Below, piece after piece: positions 1-7,721 of a stretch of DNA of 16,844 bases (the first letter of the stretch is position 1; each line of letters begins with the position of its first letter). The stretch is from assembly GCA_014380965.1 (NCBI GenBank), contig JACMIV010000377.1, positions 1 to 16,844 of the forward strand, given 5' to 3'. Origin of the DNA: Rhizobiaceae bacterium (GTDB taxonomy: Bacteria > Pseudomonadota > Alphaproteobacteria > Rhizobiales > Rhizobiaceae). The notes beneath the pieces were generated by a model. The model was given only the letters and a program-made list of their open reading frames with translations. It was not told where the DNA came from and ran no database searches. The translations under genes were made by a program, and so were the position numbers.

Positions 1-215
1 AGCTCGGCCTTCCACGCCGCCCCCGCGCCGCCGCCGGCCATCGCCACGCGCCTGCCCGCAAGGTCGAAGAACACGGGAAGCGTCGCCAGCGGCTCGATGC
101 GGTCGAGGTGCGCCGCACGGGTTCGCTTGGTTTGGCGGCCATCCTCGGTGACGGGAAGAAGAGGGCTCCCTGCAGCGCTTTCGGCTTCAAGCGGTGTGTC
201 GGATGCGGGCGCCAT
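1..215 (-). CDS. cysG: Siroheme synthase, N-terminal part (cut by window edge)
   Basis: This is the start of a siroheme synthase, whose N-terminal domain is an NAD-dependent precorrin-2 dehydrogenase/sirohydrochlorin ferrochelatase. The first 71 codons are present and the gene runs off the left edge. After a roughly 35-residue extension, the translation reads LATLPVFFDLAGRRVAMAGG followed by GAGAAWKAEL, which matches the start of the family with its glycine-rich NAD-binding GGG motif. The ATG at 215-213 is preceded by AAGGGG at good ribosome-binding distance and lies inside the last 29 bases of nasA, so the two genes are probably translationally coupled. Siroheme is the cofactor of NirB encoded upstream, which explains its place at the end of this operon. 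Whether the uroporphyrinogen-III methyltransferase domain is fused cannot be seen. Confidence 0.85.
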   Translation of the reverse strand, partial: MAPASDTPLEAESAAGSPLLPVTEDGRQTKRTRAAHLDRIEPLATLPVFFDLAGRRVAMAGGGAGAAWKAE

Positions 216-2889
216 CGATGATCCCCTTGATTTCGCTGCGGCAGGAGCCGCAATTCGTGCCTGCCTTCAGTGCCGCGCCCACCGCTTCGACGCTGAGGCA
301 GTTGGTGTCCAGAACGGCTCGGGCGATGTCGTTGACGCCGACCGAGAAGCAGGAACAGACGATGGCCCCCGGATCGGGTCGATCCGCGCCTCCGCGCCCG
401 GCGAGCAGTCGGACACGGTCGCGCGGCTCGTGGCGCTCGCCCGCAAGTTGGCTCGCGGCCCAGAGACGGGAGACCGCGACGGGCCCGCGCGCGATCCAGA
501 GCGCCCCCGCAAGGCGTTCGCCATCGAAGCACGCGAAGCGATGGAGGCCTGCGCCATCGTCGCGATACGCGATGAGGTCGCGTTCCGGTCCGCAGCCGAG
601 GACGTGCCGCGCAAGACCCGTCCAGTCGCAATCGGCCTCTCGGTCGGCCAGCTCGATGCGCCAGCCGCCCAAGGTTCGCGCCAGAGCGAAGTAATCGGGG
701 GCAAGGGCCGCTGGTCTCTCCCGCGTCACGGCGAAGCCGTGCCAGGCTGCATCGTAGCGCGACACGCGGGCGTGCGTCTGCTTCAGGCCCGGCTGGCCGG
801 AAAACGGATCGACGGCGGGCGAAACGGCTGCGTCGACCCGGCCCTTGCCCGCGAATTGATCGGTCCAGTGCATCGGCACGAAGACCGAACCGCGCCTCTG
901 CCGGTCGGTGACGAGGCACCGGACCAGCACCTCCCCATGCTCGGAGGCGACGCGCACGATGTCGGCCTCGGCGATGCCGAGTCCAGCCGCATCGTCCGGA
1001 TGAAGCTCGGCGAAAGGCTCGGCCATGTGTGCCGACAGCCTTGCCGAAAGCCCCGTGCGGGTCATCGTGTGCCAATGGTCGCGCACGCGGCCGGTGTTGA
1101 GGACGAAGGGATATGCCGCGGGCGCTTTAACCGGCTTCGGAACGGCGAGTGGGATGAAACGGGCCTTCCCGTCCGGATGGAAGAAGCCGCCGGCGCCGAA
1201 GAAGCGCGTGTCCAAACTCTGGCCGATCGTCGCTTCCTCCGGCGACGAGGACCGCGCTCGGGCGGGCCACTGGACAGGTGCCATGCGCTCGTAGCCTTCG
1301 ACGCTTTGACCGGCCAGCCCGCCGATGTCGAAGTCGCGCGCGCCGTCGTTCCCTTCGGCTGAAAGCCGGGCGTGCTCGTCGAAAACGTCGGCCGGGCCGG
1401 AAAAGGCGAACGCGTCGGCAAAGCCCATGCGCTTGGCGACCTCCGCGATGATCCACCAGTCGGGTTTTGCCTCGCCCGCTGCCGGCATGAATGGACGCTG
1501 GCGGGATATGCGGCGTTCGGAATTCGTGACCGTTCCGTCCTTCTCGCCCCAGGCGGCGGCGGGGAGGGCGACATCCGCGAAGGGCAGCGTGTCGGTGTTC
1601 GAGACGACATCGGACACGACGACGAACGGGCAGGCCGCAAGTCCCTCGCGCACCGCGTCCGCGTCGGGGAGCGAATCGACGGGGTTGGTGCCCATGATCC
1701 ACAGCGCCTGGATCCGCCGTTCAGAGACCGCGCGGAACAGATCGACCGCCTTGAGGCCCGGCCGCTCCGCGATGGTCGGGCTTTGCCAGAAGCGCTGCAC
1801 GAGCGCACGGTCCGCCGGCTCCTCGATTGCCATGTGGGCGGCAAGCATGTTGGCCATTCCGCCTACCTCGCGACCACCCATCGCGTTCGGCTGGCCAGTG
1901 ACCGAGAATGGTCCCATGCCCGGCCGCCCGATCCTTCCGGTCGCAAGATGGCAGTTGATGATCGCGTTCACCTTGTCCGTGCCCGTGACGGACTGGTTGA
2001 CGCCCTGGCTGTAGACGGTGACGACCTTCTCGGTTGCGGCGAAGAGGGAGTAGAACACCGCGATGTCCGCCGCATCGAGACCCGATGCGGTAGCAATTTC
2101 TTCGCCGCTTGCCGCCGACGTCGCCTTGAGCGCCTCTTCGTAATCCCGCGTATGAGCGTCGATATAGGCGGCATCGGCCGCCCCGACCCGATCCAGATGA
2201 GCGAGGAGCCCTGCGAAGAGCGCGACGTCCCCGTCCGGCGCGATCGCGAGATGGAGGTCGGCGATATCCGCCGTCATCGTTCGGCGCGGATCGACGAGAA
2301 CGACCTTCATCGACGGCCGAAGCGCCTTCGCCGCGGCGATGCGCTGGTAGATGACAGGGTGGCACCAGGCGAGATTCGACCCGACCAAGACAACGAGATC
2401 GGCGAGTTCCAAGTCCTCGTAGGTGCCGGGTACCGTATCCGAACCGAAGGCTCGGCGGTGGCCGGCGACCGAGGACGACATGCAGAGGCGCGAATTGGTG
2501 TCGATGTTGCCCGAGCCGATGAAGCCCTTCATCAGCTTGTTGGCCACGTAATAGTCTTCGGTGAGGAGCTGCCCCGAGACGTAGAAGGCGACGCTGTCCG
2601 GCCCGTGGCTCGCGATGGCGGCGGCAAAGCGGTTGGCGACGAGATCGAGTGCCTCGTCCCAGGTGGCGCGACGCCCGGAGACCGTAGGAAAGAGCAAGCG
2701 TTCATCGGTCGACAGCGTCGTGCCGAGCGCGGAGCCCTTCGAACAAAGGCGGCCAAAATTCGCTGGATGCTCCGCATCGCCCTCGATGATCACGCTTCCA
2801 TCGGGCGCAGGCGTTGCGACGACGCCGCAGCCGACGCCGCAATAGGGGCAGGTCGTCCTGACCCCGCCGGTGCCCGCGACTGCTTCCAA
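187..2889 (-). CDS. nasA: Assimilatory nitrate reductase catalytic subunit with C-terminal [2Fe-2S] domain
   Basis: A molybdenum bis-MGD enzyme that reduces nitrate to nitrite in the cytoplasm. With a TTG start at 2889 it has 900 residues. The N-terminus carries the [4Fe-4S] ligands C14, C17, C21 and C49 in the family's CPYCGVGC and LCSKG motifs. The body is a molybdopterin oxidoreductase ending in a molydopterin-dinucleotide-binding domain. The last ~60 residues are a bacterioferritin-associated-ferredoxin-like [2Fe-2S] domain (C845, C847, C880, C883), typical of NasA/NarB-type enzymes with an extra cluster. No Tat signal is seen, which fits an assimilatory rather than periplasmic enzyme. 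An alternative TTG at 2958 would overlap nirD by 65 bases and add an Arg-rich tail foreign to the family, so the TTG four bases beyond the nirD stop is preferred. The gene overlaps cysG downstream. Confidence 0.95.
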   Translation of the reverse strand: MEAVAGTGGVRTTCPYCGVGCGVVATPAPDGSVIIEGDAEHPANFGRLCSKGSALGTTLSTDERLLFPTVSGRRATWDEALDLVANRFAAAIASHGPDSVAFYVSGQLLTEDYYVANKLMKGFIGSGNIDTNSRLCMSSSVAGHRRAFGSDTVPGTYEDLELADLVVLVGSNLAWCHPVIYQRIAAAKALRPSMKVVLVDPRRTMTADIADLHLAIAPDGDVALFAGLLAHLDRVGAADAAYIDAHTRDYEEALKATSAASGEEIATASGLDAADIAVFYSLFAATEKVVTVYSQGVNQSVTGTDKVNAIINCHLATGRIGRPGMGPFSVTGQPNAMGGREVGGMANMLAAHMAIEEPADRALVQRFWQSPTIAERPGLKAVDLFRAVSERRIQALWIMGTNPVDSLPDADAVREGLAACPFVVVSDVVSNTDTLPFADVALPAAAWGEKDGTVTNSERRISRQRPFMPAAGEAKPDWWIIAEVAKRMGFADAFAFSGPADVFDEHARLSAEGNDGARDFDIGGLAGQSVEGYERMAPVQWPARARSSSPEEATIGQSLDTRFFGAGGFFHPDGKARFIPLAVPKPVKAPAAYPFVLNTGRVRDHWHTMTRTGLSARLSAHMAEPFAELHPDDAAGLGIAEADIVRVASEHGEVLVRCLVTDRQRRGSVFVPMHWTDQFAGKGRVDAAVSPAVDPFSGQPGLKQTHARVSRYDAAWHGFAVTRERPAALAPDYFALARTLGGWRIELADREADCDWTGLARHVLGCGPERDLIAYRDDGAGLHRFACFDGERLAGALWIARGPVAVSRLWAASQLAGERHEPRDRVRLLAGRGGADRPDPGAIVCSCFSVGVNDIARAVLDTNCLSVEAVGAALKAGTNCGSCRSEIKGIIDGARIRHTA

Positions 2890-2893
2890 CGCC

Positions 2894-3271
2894 CTATTCC
2901 GCCGCTTCGACGAGCCGAGGATTTGTCGCTTGTACGGCCGCCGGCATAGCCATCTCAATCGCTTTCGTGTCCGGGTCGACCCTCACCGCGAAGGTCCTGA
3001 CATGGCCGATATCGGGCCCACGTACATCGCCGGTTTCGAGCGAGATGACTTGGCCGTGCAGCGGGCAGGCGACCGAGGCGTCGTGGACGATGCCCTGGCT
3101 GAGCGGCCCGCCCTTGTGCGGGCAGCGATCCTCGACGGCGAAGATCTGATCGTCCTGGGTGCGGAAGACTGCGATCCGACCCGCGGGGGTCACCACGCAA
3201 CGCGCGCCGCGCCGGGGGATGTCGGCGACGGTGCCGATCGCAACCCATTTTTCTGGGTGGTGCATGGTCAT
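2894..3271 (-). CDS. nirD: Nitrite reductase [NAD(P)H] small subunit, Rieske type
   Basis: The 125-residue small subunit of assimilatory nitrite reductase, partner of NirB in NADH-dependent reduction of nitrite to ammonium. It has the Rieske fold with the four cluster ligands visible: C50 and H52 in CPHKGGPL, and C69 and H72 in CPLHG. Some NirD proteins, such as that of E. coli, have lost these ligands, so a [2Fe-2S] cluster can be inferred here. Its ATG overlaps the nirB stop codon in an ATGA arrangement, which signals translational coupling and equal synthesis of the two subunits. A second in-frame ATG lies two codons later. nasA follows within a few bases. Confidence 0.95.
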   Translation of the reverse strand: MTMHHPEKWVAIGTVADIPRRGARCVVTPAGRIAVFRTQDDQIFAVEDRCPHKGGPLSQGIVHDASVACPLHGQVISLETGDVRGPDIGHVRTFAVRVDPDTKAIEMAMPAAVQATNPRLVEAAE

Positions 3272-5721
3272 TCCGCCGCCTCCATGGCCCGCAGGTCCGC
3301 CATCGGCGCGAACTCATGTGCCGCGACCGCGCCCGAAGCGCGTTCCGCCCACGGGTCCTTCTGGCTAAATTTTTGGCTGTATTCGAAGCGCTCGACATAA
3401 TGCCGCCGGCGATCGAGGTCGTGGACCACGAGCGAGCGGATGCTTTCGATGCCGACGCGCTTGTTCCATTTGTACATGCGCTCGAGGTAGCGGCCCTGCT
3501 CGCGGTAGAGCTGCGTCAGCGCGACGATCACCTGCAGCGCCTCGTCCTCGGTCTTCACGTGGCAGAGGACCTCCGTGCCCTTGATGTCGAGGCCCGCAGC
3601 GCCCGCGAAGTGAATCTCGTAGCCGGAATCGACGCAGACGACGCCGACATCCTTGCAGGTCGCTTCCGCGCAGTTTCGCGGGCAGCCGGACACCGCCATC
3701 TTGACCTTCGCGGGCGTCCAGGAGCCCCACATGAACTTCTCGATGCGGATGCAGAGACCGGTCGAATCCTGCGTCCCGAAGCGGCACCAGTCCGTTCCGA
3801 CGCAAGTTTTCACCGTGCGAAGCCCCTTGGCATAGGCGGCGCCCGAGACCATGCCCGCCTTGCCGAGATCGCCCCAGACCGCCGGCAGGTCCTCTTTCTT
3901 CACGCCGAGAAGGTCGATGCGCTGGCCGCCCGTCACCTTGACGGCGGGAATGGAGAACTTGTCGACGACGTCGGCGATCGCCCGAAGTTCCGCCGCGCTC
4001 GTCATGCCGCCGAACATGCGTGGTACGACGGAATAGGTGCCGTCCTTCTGGATGTTTGCGTGGACGCGCTCGTTGATGAAGCGCGACTGCTTGTCGTCGA
4101 CATAGACGCCCGGCCATTCCGCGATGAGGTAGTAGTTGAGCGCCGGCCGGCACTTGGCGCAGCCGCAGGAGGTCTTCCACTCCAGTTCCTGCATCACCTC
4201 CGGAATCGACTTCAGCGCTTTCGCCACGATGAGGCGCCGCACGTCGTCATGGCCGAGATCGGTGCAGGCGCACATCGGCTGGACGGCGGCCGGGTTGTAG
4301 CTGTCGCCGAGGGTCAGCGCCATCAGCTGCTCGACGAGCCCGGTACAGGACCCGCAGGATGAGGACGCCTTGGTGTGCGCGCGCACCGAATCGAGGTTCG
4401 TCAGGCCCTTGGCAGAGATCGCGCCGGTGATCTTTCCCTTGCACACGCCGTTGCAGCCGCAGATTTCCGCATCATCCGGCAAGGCTGCAACGGCCGCCAT
4501 AGGGTCCAGTGGGGACCCTCCCTGGTAGGACTGGCCGAAAATGAGGGTCTCGCGCATGTCGGAGACGGCCGTCTTCTTCTTCATCAGATCGAAGAACCAC
4601 GCCCCGTCCGAGGTCTCGCCGTAGAGGACCGCGCCGATGATGCGGTCGTCCTTGAGGACGAGGCGCTTGTAGACGCCGGCCGAGGCGTCGCGCAGCACGA
4701 TCTCCTCTCGGTCCGGACCTTCCGCGAAGTCGCCGGCTGAAAAGAGGTCAATGCCGGTGACCTTCAGCTTGGTCGAGGTTACCGATCCCTGATAGGCCGC
4801 CGAAGCATCGTCGGCGAGCTGCTGTGCCACGACCTCGGCCATCTCGTAGAGCGGGGCGACGAGGCCGTAGACCATGCCGCGATGCTCGGCGCATTCGCCG
4901 AGCGCGAAGATGTCGGGATCGGAGGTGCGGATGTCGTCGGAAACGACGATGCCGCGCGCGACTTCGAGGCCGGAGGCCTTGGCGAGCGCGGTCGACGGCC
5001 GGATGCCGACGGCCATGACGACGATGGTGCAGGGAATCACCGTGCCATCTTCGAGCCGGACGCCCTCGACCTTGGCTTCGCCGACGATCGAATGCGTGTT
5101 CGCCTTGCACAGGATGTCGATGCCGCGCTCGGTGATCGAGCGCTCCAGCATCCAGCCCGCCGCCTGGTCGAGCTGGCGCTCCATCAAGGTTGGCATGAGG
5201 TGGATGACGGTCACGTCCATGCCTTGCGCCTTCAGCCCCGCGGCTGCTTCGAGGCCGAGAAGACCGCCGCCGATGACGACCGCGCGCCCGCCGGCCTTCG
5301 CCGCCTCCATCATCTTCTCGACGTCGTCGAGGTCGCGGTAGACGAGGACGCCGGGCAGGTTGTGGCCGGGGACGGGAACGATGAAGGGCGTCGAGCCCGT
5401 GGCGACGATCAGCTTGTCGTAGGGCGCGACCGTCCCGTTGGCGGCGGTCACCGTCTTCGCCGCGCGGTCGATCGCCTCGATGCGGTTGCCCTTGTGGAGC
5501 GTCACGCCGTTTGCGGCGTACCAGGCATCGTCATGGGTGATGATGTCCTCGTAGGTCTTCTCGCCGGAGAGGACGGGAGAGAGCATCAGCCGGTTGTAGT
5601 TGACGCGCGGTTCGGCGTTGAAGATCGTCACCTCGTAGGCGCCCGGCGCCTTCTCGAAGAGATGCTCCAGCGCCCTGCCGGGAGCCATGCCGTTGCCGAT
5701 GACGACGAGTTTCTGTGGCAT
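3268..5721 (-). CDS. nirB: NADH-dependent nitrite reductase large subunit
   Basis: An 817-residue cytoplasmic siroheme enzyme that reduces nitrite to ammonium with six electrons from NADH. Domains in order: FAD-binding pyridine nucleotide-disulfide oxidoreductase (GNGMAPG at 9-15), NAD-binding motif GGGLLGLEAA (151-160), two consecutive BFD-like [2Fe-2S] segments (C421, C423, C456, C459, then C484, C486, C519-C524), a nitrite/sulfite reductase ferredoxin half-domain (~555-625), and the siroheme/[4Fe-4S] site. The site's ligands are C640 and C646 in TCVGTDWCRFG and C680 and C684 in SGCPRNCAEA. Length and domain order are those of complete NirB. The ATG is preceded by AAGGA. Almost 200 bases containing palindromic repeats separate it from nrtC upstream, the largest gap within the nrtA-to-cysG part of the operon. 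Confidence 0.97.
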   Translation of the reverse strand: MPQKLVVIGNGMAPGRALEHLFEKAPGAYEVTIFNAEPRVNYNRLMLSPVLSGEKTYEDIITHDDAWYAANGVTLHKGNRIEAIDRAAKTVTAANGTVAPYDKLIVATGSTPFIVPVPGHNLPGVLVYRDLDDVEKMMEAAKAGGRAVVIGGGLLGLEAAAGLKAQGMDVTVIHLMPTLMERQLDQAAGWMLERSITERGIDILCKANTHSIVGEAKVEGVRLEDGTVIPCTIVVMAVGIRPSTALAKASGLEVARGIVVSDDIRTSDPDIFALGECAEHRGMVYGLVAPLYEMAEVVAQQLADDASAAYQGSVTSTKLKVTGIDLFSAGDFAEGPDREEIVLRDASAGVYKRLVLKDDRIIGAVLYGETSDGAWFFDLMKKKTAVSDMRETLIFGQSYQGGSPLDPMAAVAALPDDAEICGCNGVCKGKITGAISAKGLTNLDSVRAHTKASSSCGSCTGLVEQLMALTLGDSYNPAAVQPMCACTDLGHDDVRRLIVAKALKSIPEVMQELEWKTSCGCAKCRPALNYYLIAEWPGVYVDDKQSRFINERVHANIQKDGTYSVVPRMFGGMTSAAELRAIADVVDKFSIPAVKVTGGQRIDLLGVKKEDLPAVWGDLGKAGMVSGAAYAKGLRTVKTCVGTDWCRFGTQDSTGLCIRIEKFMWGSWTPAKVKMAVSGCPRNCAEATCKDVGVVCVDSGYEIHFAGAAGLDIKGTEVLCHVKTEDEALQVIVALTQLYREQGRYLERMYKWNKRVGIESIRSLVVHDLDRRRHYVERFEYSQKFSQKDPWAERASGAVAAHEFAPMADLRAMEAAE

Positions 5722-5745
5722 TGCGGGTGGTCCTTTGGAGCGTGT

Positions 5746-5766
5746 GTCTCGAATGCGAGCCGAGAC
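5746..5766 (-). other. Small hairpin just upstream of nirB
   Basis: A perfect 6-bp inverted repeat, GTCTCG and CGAGAC, around a 9-base loop. It sits 25 bases before the nirB start and shares its last base with the neighbouring palindromic repeat. In the nirB mRNA it would form a short stem just above the ribosome-binding site. No T-tract follows, so it is not a terminator. A role in translation or mRNA stability is inference only. Confidence 0.4.
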
Positions 5767-5806
5767 GTTACCCTCGTCCCTCGACGAGCTCAGGATGAGG
5801 GTAACG
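5766..5806. repeat. Palindromic intergenic repeat, copy 1
   Basis: The arms CGTTACCCTC and GAGGGTAACG pair perfectly over 10 bp. A G/T position follows, then three more pairs (TCC with GGA), giving a 14-position stem around a 13-base loop. The core at 5772-5801 matches the reverse complement of copy 2 (5877-5906) at 28 of 30 positions. The core resembles a palindrome of the CCTCATCCTGAGC...GGATGAGG kind that I recall as frequent between genes of alphaproteobacteria. It lies in the transcribed spacer between nrtC and nirB and could act as an mRNA processing or stabilising structure. Confidence 0.75.
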
Positions 5807-5876
5807 GTGATTTACGTTCGTGCTGAACCTCGACCGGTGAACTCACACCGCTTCTTGGCGCACACGCATCCCCGCT

Positions 5877-5906
5877 CCCTCATCCTGAGCTTGTCGAAGG
5901 ACGAGG
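5877..5906. repeat. Palindromic intergenic repeat, copy 2 (inverted)
   Basis: CCTCATCC and GGACGAGG form the arms of an imperfect palindrome around TGAGCTTGTCGAA. It is in the opposite orientation to copy 1, about 75 bases away, so the two copies could also pair with each other over some 30 bases in a single transcript. It begins 15 bases beyond the nrtC stop codon. The family resemblance to common alphaproteobacterial intergenic palindromes is from memory and was not searched. Confidence 0.75.
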
Positions 5907-5920
5907 AAGCAGGCTGGCGC

Positions 5921-6718
5921 CTAAGCCGCCTCGACGAACCGGTTGCGCTCGTAGAGGAACTGAAGCACCGCCGAGCGGCACTTGATGTAGGTCGGGTCGG
6001 CGACGAGCTCGAGCCTACGGCGCGGCTTGGCGAGCGGCACCGTCAGGACCTCGCCGATCCGCGCGGACGGGCCGTTGGTCAGCATCACGATCCGGTCGGA
6101 CAACAGCACCGCCTCGTCGACGTCGTGGGTGATCATCATCACGGTCGTGCCGAGGCTCGCCTGGATCGCCATGACCTGATCCTGGAGATGGGCGCGCGTC
6201 AGGGCATCCAGCGCCCCGAAAGGCTCATCGAGGAGGAGCACCTTCGGCTCCATGGCAAGCGCGCGGGCGATGCCGACGCGCTGGCGCATTCCGCCGGAAA
6301 TTTCCGACGGACGCTTGTCTTTGGCGTGGCCCATGTGGACCAGTTCGAGGTTCTGCATGATCCAGTCGCGGCGCTCTGAGGCGGACTTCTTGCCGGAAAA
6401 AACCTTGTCGACGGCGATCTGCACATTCTCGTAGACGGTCAGCCAGGGCAGCAGCGAGTGGTTCTGGAAGACGACACCGCGGTCGGGCCCGGGCTCGTCC
6501 ACCACCTCACCTTCGAGGAAGACGACGCCGGTCGAGGCTTTGGTGAGGCCGGCGACGATGTTGAGAAGCGTCGACTTCCCGCAGCCGGAATGGCCGATGA
6601 TCGAGATGTATTCGCCCTTCTCGATCTTGAGATCGATGCCCTTCAGGACTTCGGTCGTCTGGGCGCCACGGGAGAAGGTCTTGTTCACGCCCTCGATGGA
6701 CAGAAACGATGCGGCCAT
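5921..6718 (-). CDS. nrtC: Nitrate ABC transporter ATP-binding protein
   Basis: The 265-residue ATPase that powers nitrate uptake with NrtA and NrtB. Walker A GHSGCGKST is at 42-50, the Q-loop glutamine at 85, the signature SGGMRQR at 141-147, Walker B LLLDEP at 161-166 and the switch histidine at 198. The sequence is of the NrtD/SsuB/TauB class (nitrate, sulfonate, taurine). Nitrate is assigned from the operon. It is a single ATPase domain, like cyanobacterial NrtD, and lacks the fused substrate-binding domain of cyanobacterial NrtC; rhizobial operons often call this form nrtC. The ATG has a strong AAGGAG ribosome-binding site and lies 22 bases after the nrtB stop. The protein presumably works as a homodimer because no second ATPase gene is present. 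Confidence 0.93.
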   Translation of the reverse strand: MAASFLSIEGVNKTFSRGAQTTEVLKGIDLKIEKGEYISIIGHSGCGKSTLLNIVAGLTKASTGVVFLEGEVVDEPGPDRGVVFQNHSLLPWLTVYENVQIAVDKVFSGKKSASERRDWIMQNLELVHMGHAKDKRPSEISGGMRQRVGIARALAMEPKVLLLDEPFGALDALTRAHLQDQVMAIQASLGTTVMMITHDVDEAVLLSDRIVMLTNGPSARIGEVLTVPLAKPRRRLELVADPTYIKCRSAVLQFLYERNRFVEAA

Positions 6719-6740
6719 GGGGAAACTCCTTTTCTGGCGC

Positions 6741-7664
6741 TCAGGACGCCATGGTGCCGCGGGTTACTGTTCGGCCGACGAGTGCGACGATCCGATCGAG
6801 GGCAAACCCGACGAGGCCGACATAGACGAGGGCGAGGATGATGTCGGAGATGAGCGAGGAGTTCCAAGCATCCCAGATGAAGAACCCGATCCCGACGCCG
6901 CCGATCAGCATCTCCGCGGCGACGATGGCGAGCCAGGACAGCCCGATGCCGATGCGAAGGCCGGTGAAGATGTACGGGGCGGCGGCCGGGATCATGATCT
7001 TCGTGAAGAATTCCACGCCGTTGAGGCGAAGGACTTTGGAGACGTTGCGATAGTCTTCCGGGATGTTGCGGATTCCGACGGCAGTGTTGATGATGATCGG
7101 CCAGATCGCAGTGATGAAGATGACGAAGATCGCCGCGGGCTCGCCGTTCTGGAAGGCGGCGAGCGACAGCGGAAGCCAGGCGAGCGGCGGCACCGTGCGG
7201 AGCACCTGGAAGATCGGGTCCAGCCCGCGCATCGCCCAGGTCGACTGACCGACGAGCACGCCGAGCGAGATGCCGCCGACGACGGCCAGGGCGTAACCGA
7301 GGAGCACCCTCTGGAGGCTCGCCCAGATCTGCCAGGCGAGGCCGACGTCATTGCCCGAATTGACGTAGAACGGGTTGACGATGAGCTCCCAGGTGTCGGT
7401 GACGACCTGCGTCGGTGGCGGGAGCGCGGAGGTCGCGCCGGAGCAGGCGATCTGCCATGCGGCCAGCAGAAGCACGAGCACGACGGCCGGAGGCAGGACG
7501 CTGTCCGCCATGCTCTTCGCCAACTTCAGCAGCCGTGACTTCGTCGCCGGCAAGGTCGTCTTCAGCGGCACGACCTTTGCCGGAAGGGGCGCCCCCGAGG
7601 CGACAGGCGTCTGCACCGGTCTGATCGTCGCGACATTCGACGCGGTGCTGGCGGAAAGGGTCAT
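6741..7664 (-). CDS. nrtB: Nitrate ABC transporter permease
   Basis: A 307-residue inner-membrane permease of the binding-protein-dependent NrtB/SsuC family that forms the nitrate channel. A poorly conserved ~50-residue N-terminal region precedes hydrophobic segments at roughly 56-75, 118-140, 160-195, 232-258 and 275-297. The cytoplasmic loop that contacts the ATPase (around 206-226) is followed by AAAPYIFTGLRIGIGLSWLA, characteristic of NrtB/CmpB proteins. It follows nrtA after a spacer holding a very stable hairpin, and its ribosome-binding site is weak. The long N-terminal extension could mean that translation starts further downstream, but no better-placed ATG was identified. Confidence 0.93.
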   Translation of the reverse strand: MTLSASTASNVATIRPVQTPVASGAPLPAKVVPLKTTLPATKSRLLKLAKSMADSVLPPAVVLVLLLAAWQIACSGATSALPPPTQVVTDTWELIVNPFYVNSGNDVGLAWQIWASLQRVLLGYALAVVGGISLGVLVGQSTWAMRGLDPIFQVLRTVPPLAWLPLSLAAFQNGEPAAIFVIFITAIWPIIINTAVGIRNIPEDYRNVSKVLRLNGVEFFTKIMIPAAAPYIFTGLRIGIGLSWLAIVAAEMLIGGVGIGFFIWDAWNSSLISDIILALVYVGLVGFALDRIVALVGRTVTRGTMAS

Positions 7665-7695
7665 GGTCTACCTGCTTTCGGAAGGGGGCTGGAAG

Positions 7696-7717
7696 CGGCG
7701 CGGCCGAAGCCGCGCCG
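7696..7717 (-). promoter_or_regulatory. UUCG-capped intercistronic hairpin between nrtA and nrtB
   Basis: On the mRNA strand CGGCGCGGC and GCCGCGCCG pair perfectly over 9 GC-only base pairs around a TTCG tetraloop closed by C-G, an exceptionally stable type. It begins about five bases beyond the nrtA stop and ends about 31 bases before nrtB. No T-tract follows, so complete termination is not expected. By analogy with other binding-protein transporter operons such as malE-malF, a stem here would protect the 3' end of nrtA mRNA and raise binding protein above permease. That role is inference. Confidence 0.7.
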
Positions 7718-7721
7718 GCCT

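Noticed and set aside
97..1362. Long plus-strand open frame opposite nasA
   Set aside because: Its translation is Arg/Ala/Asp-rich without domain motifs, and it lies wholly antisense to clearly conserved nasA and cysG coding sequence. Such frames are common in GC-rich DNA.
1372..2949. 525-codon plus-strand open frame opposite nasA
   Set aside because: Antisense to the nasA N-terminal half, whose iron-sulfur and molybdopterin motifs are unambiguous; the plus-strand product shows no recognisable family.
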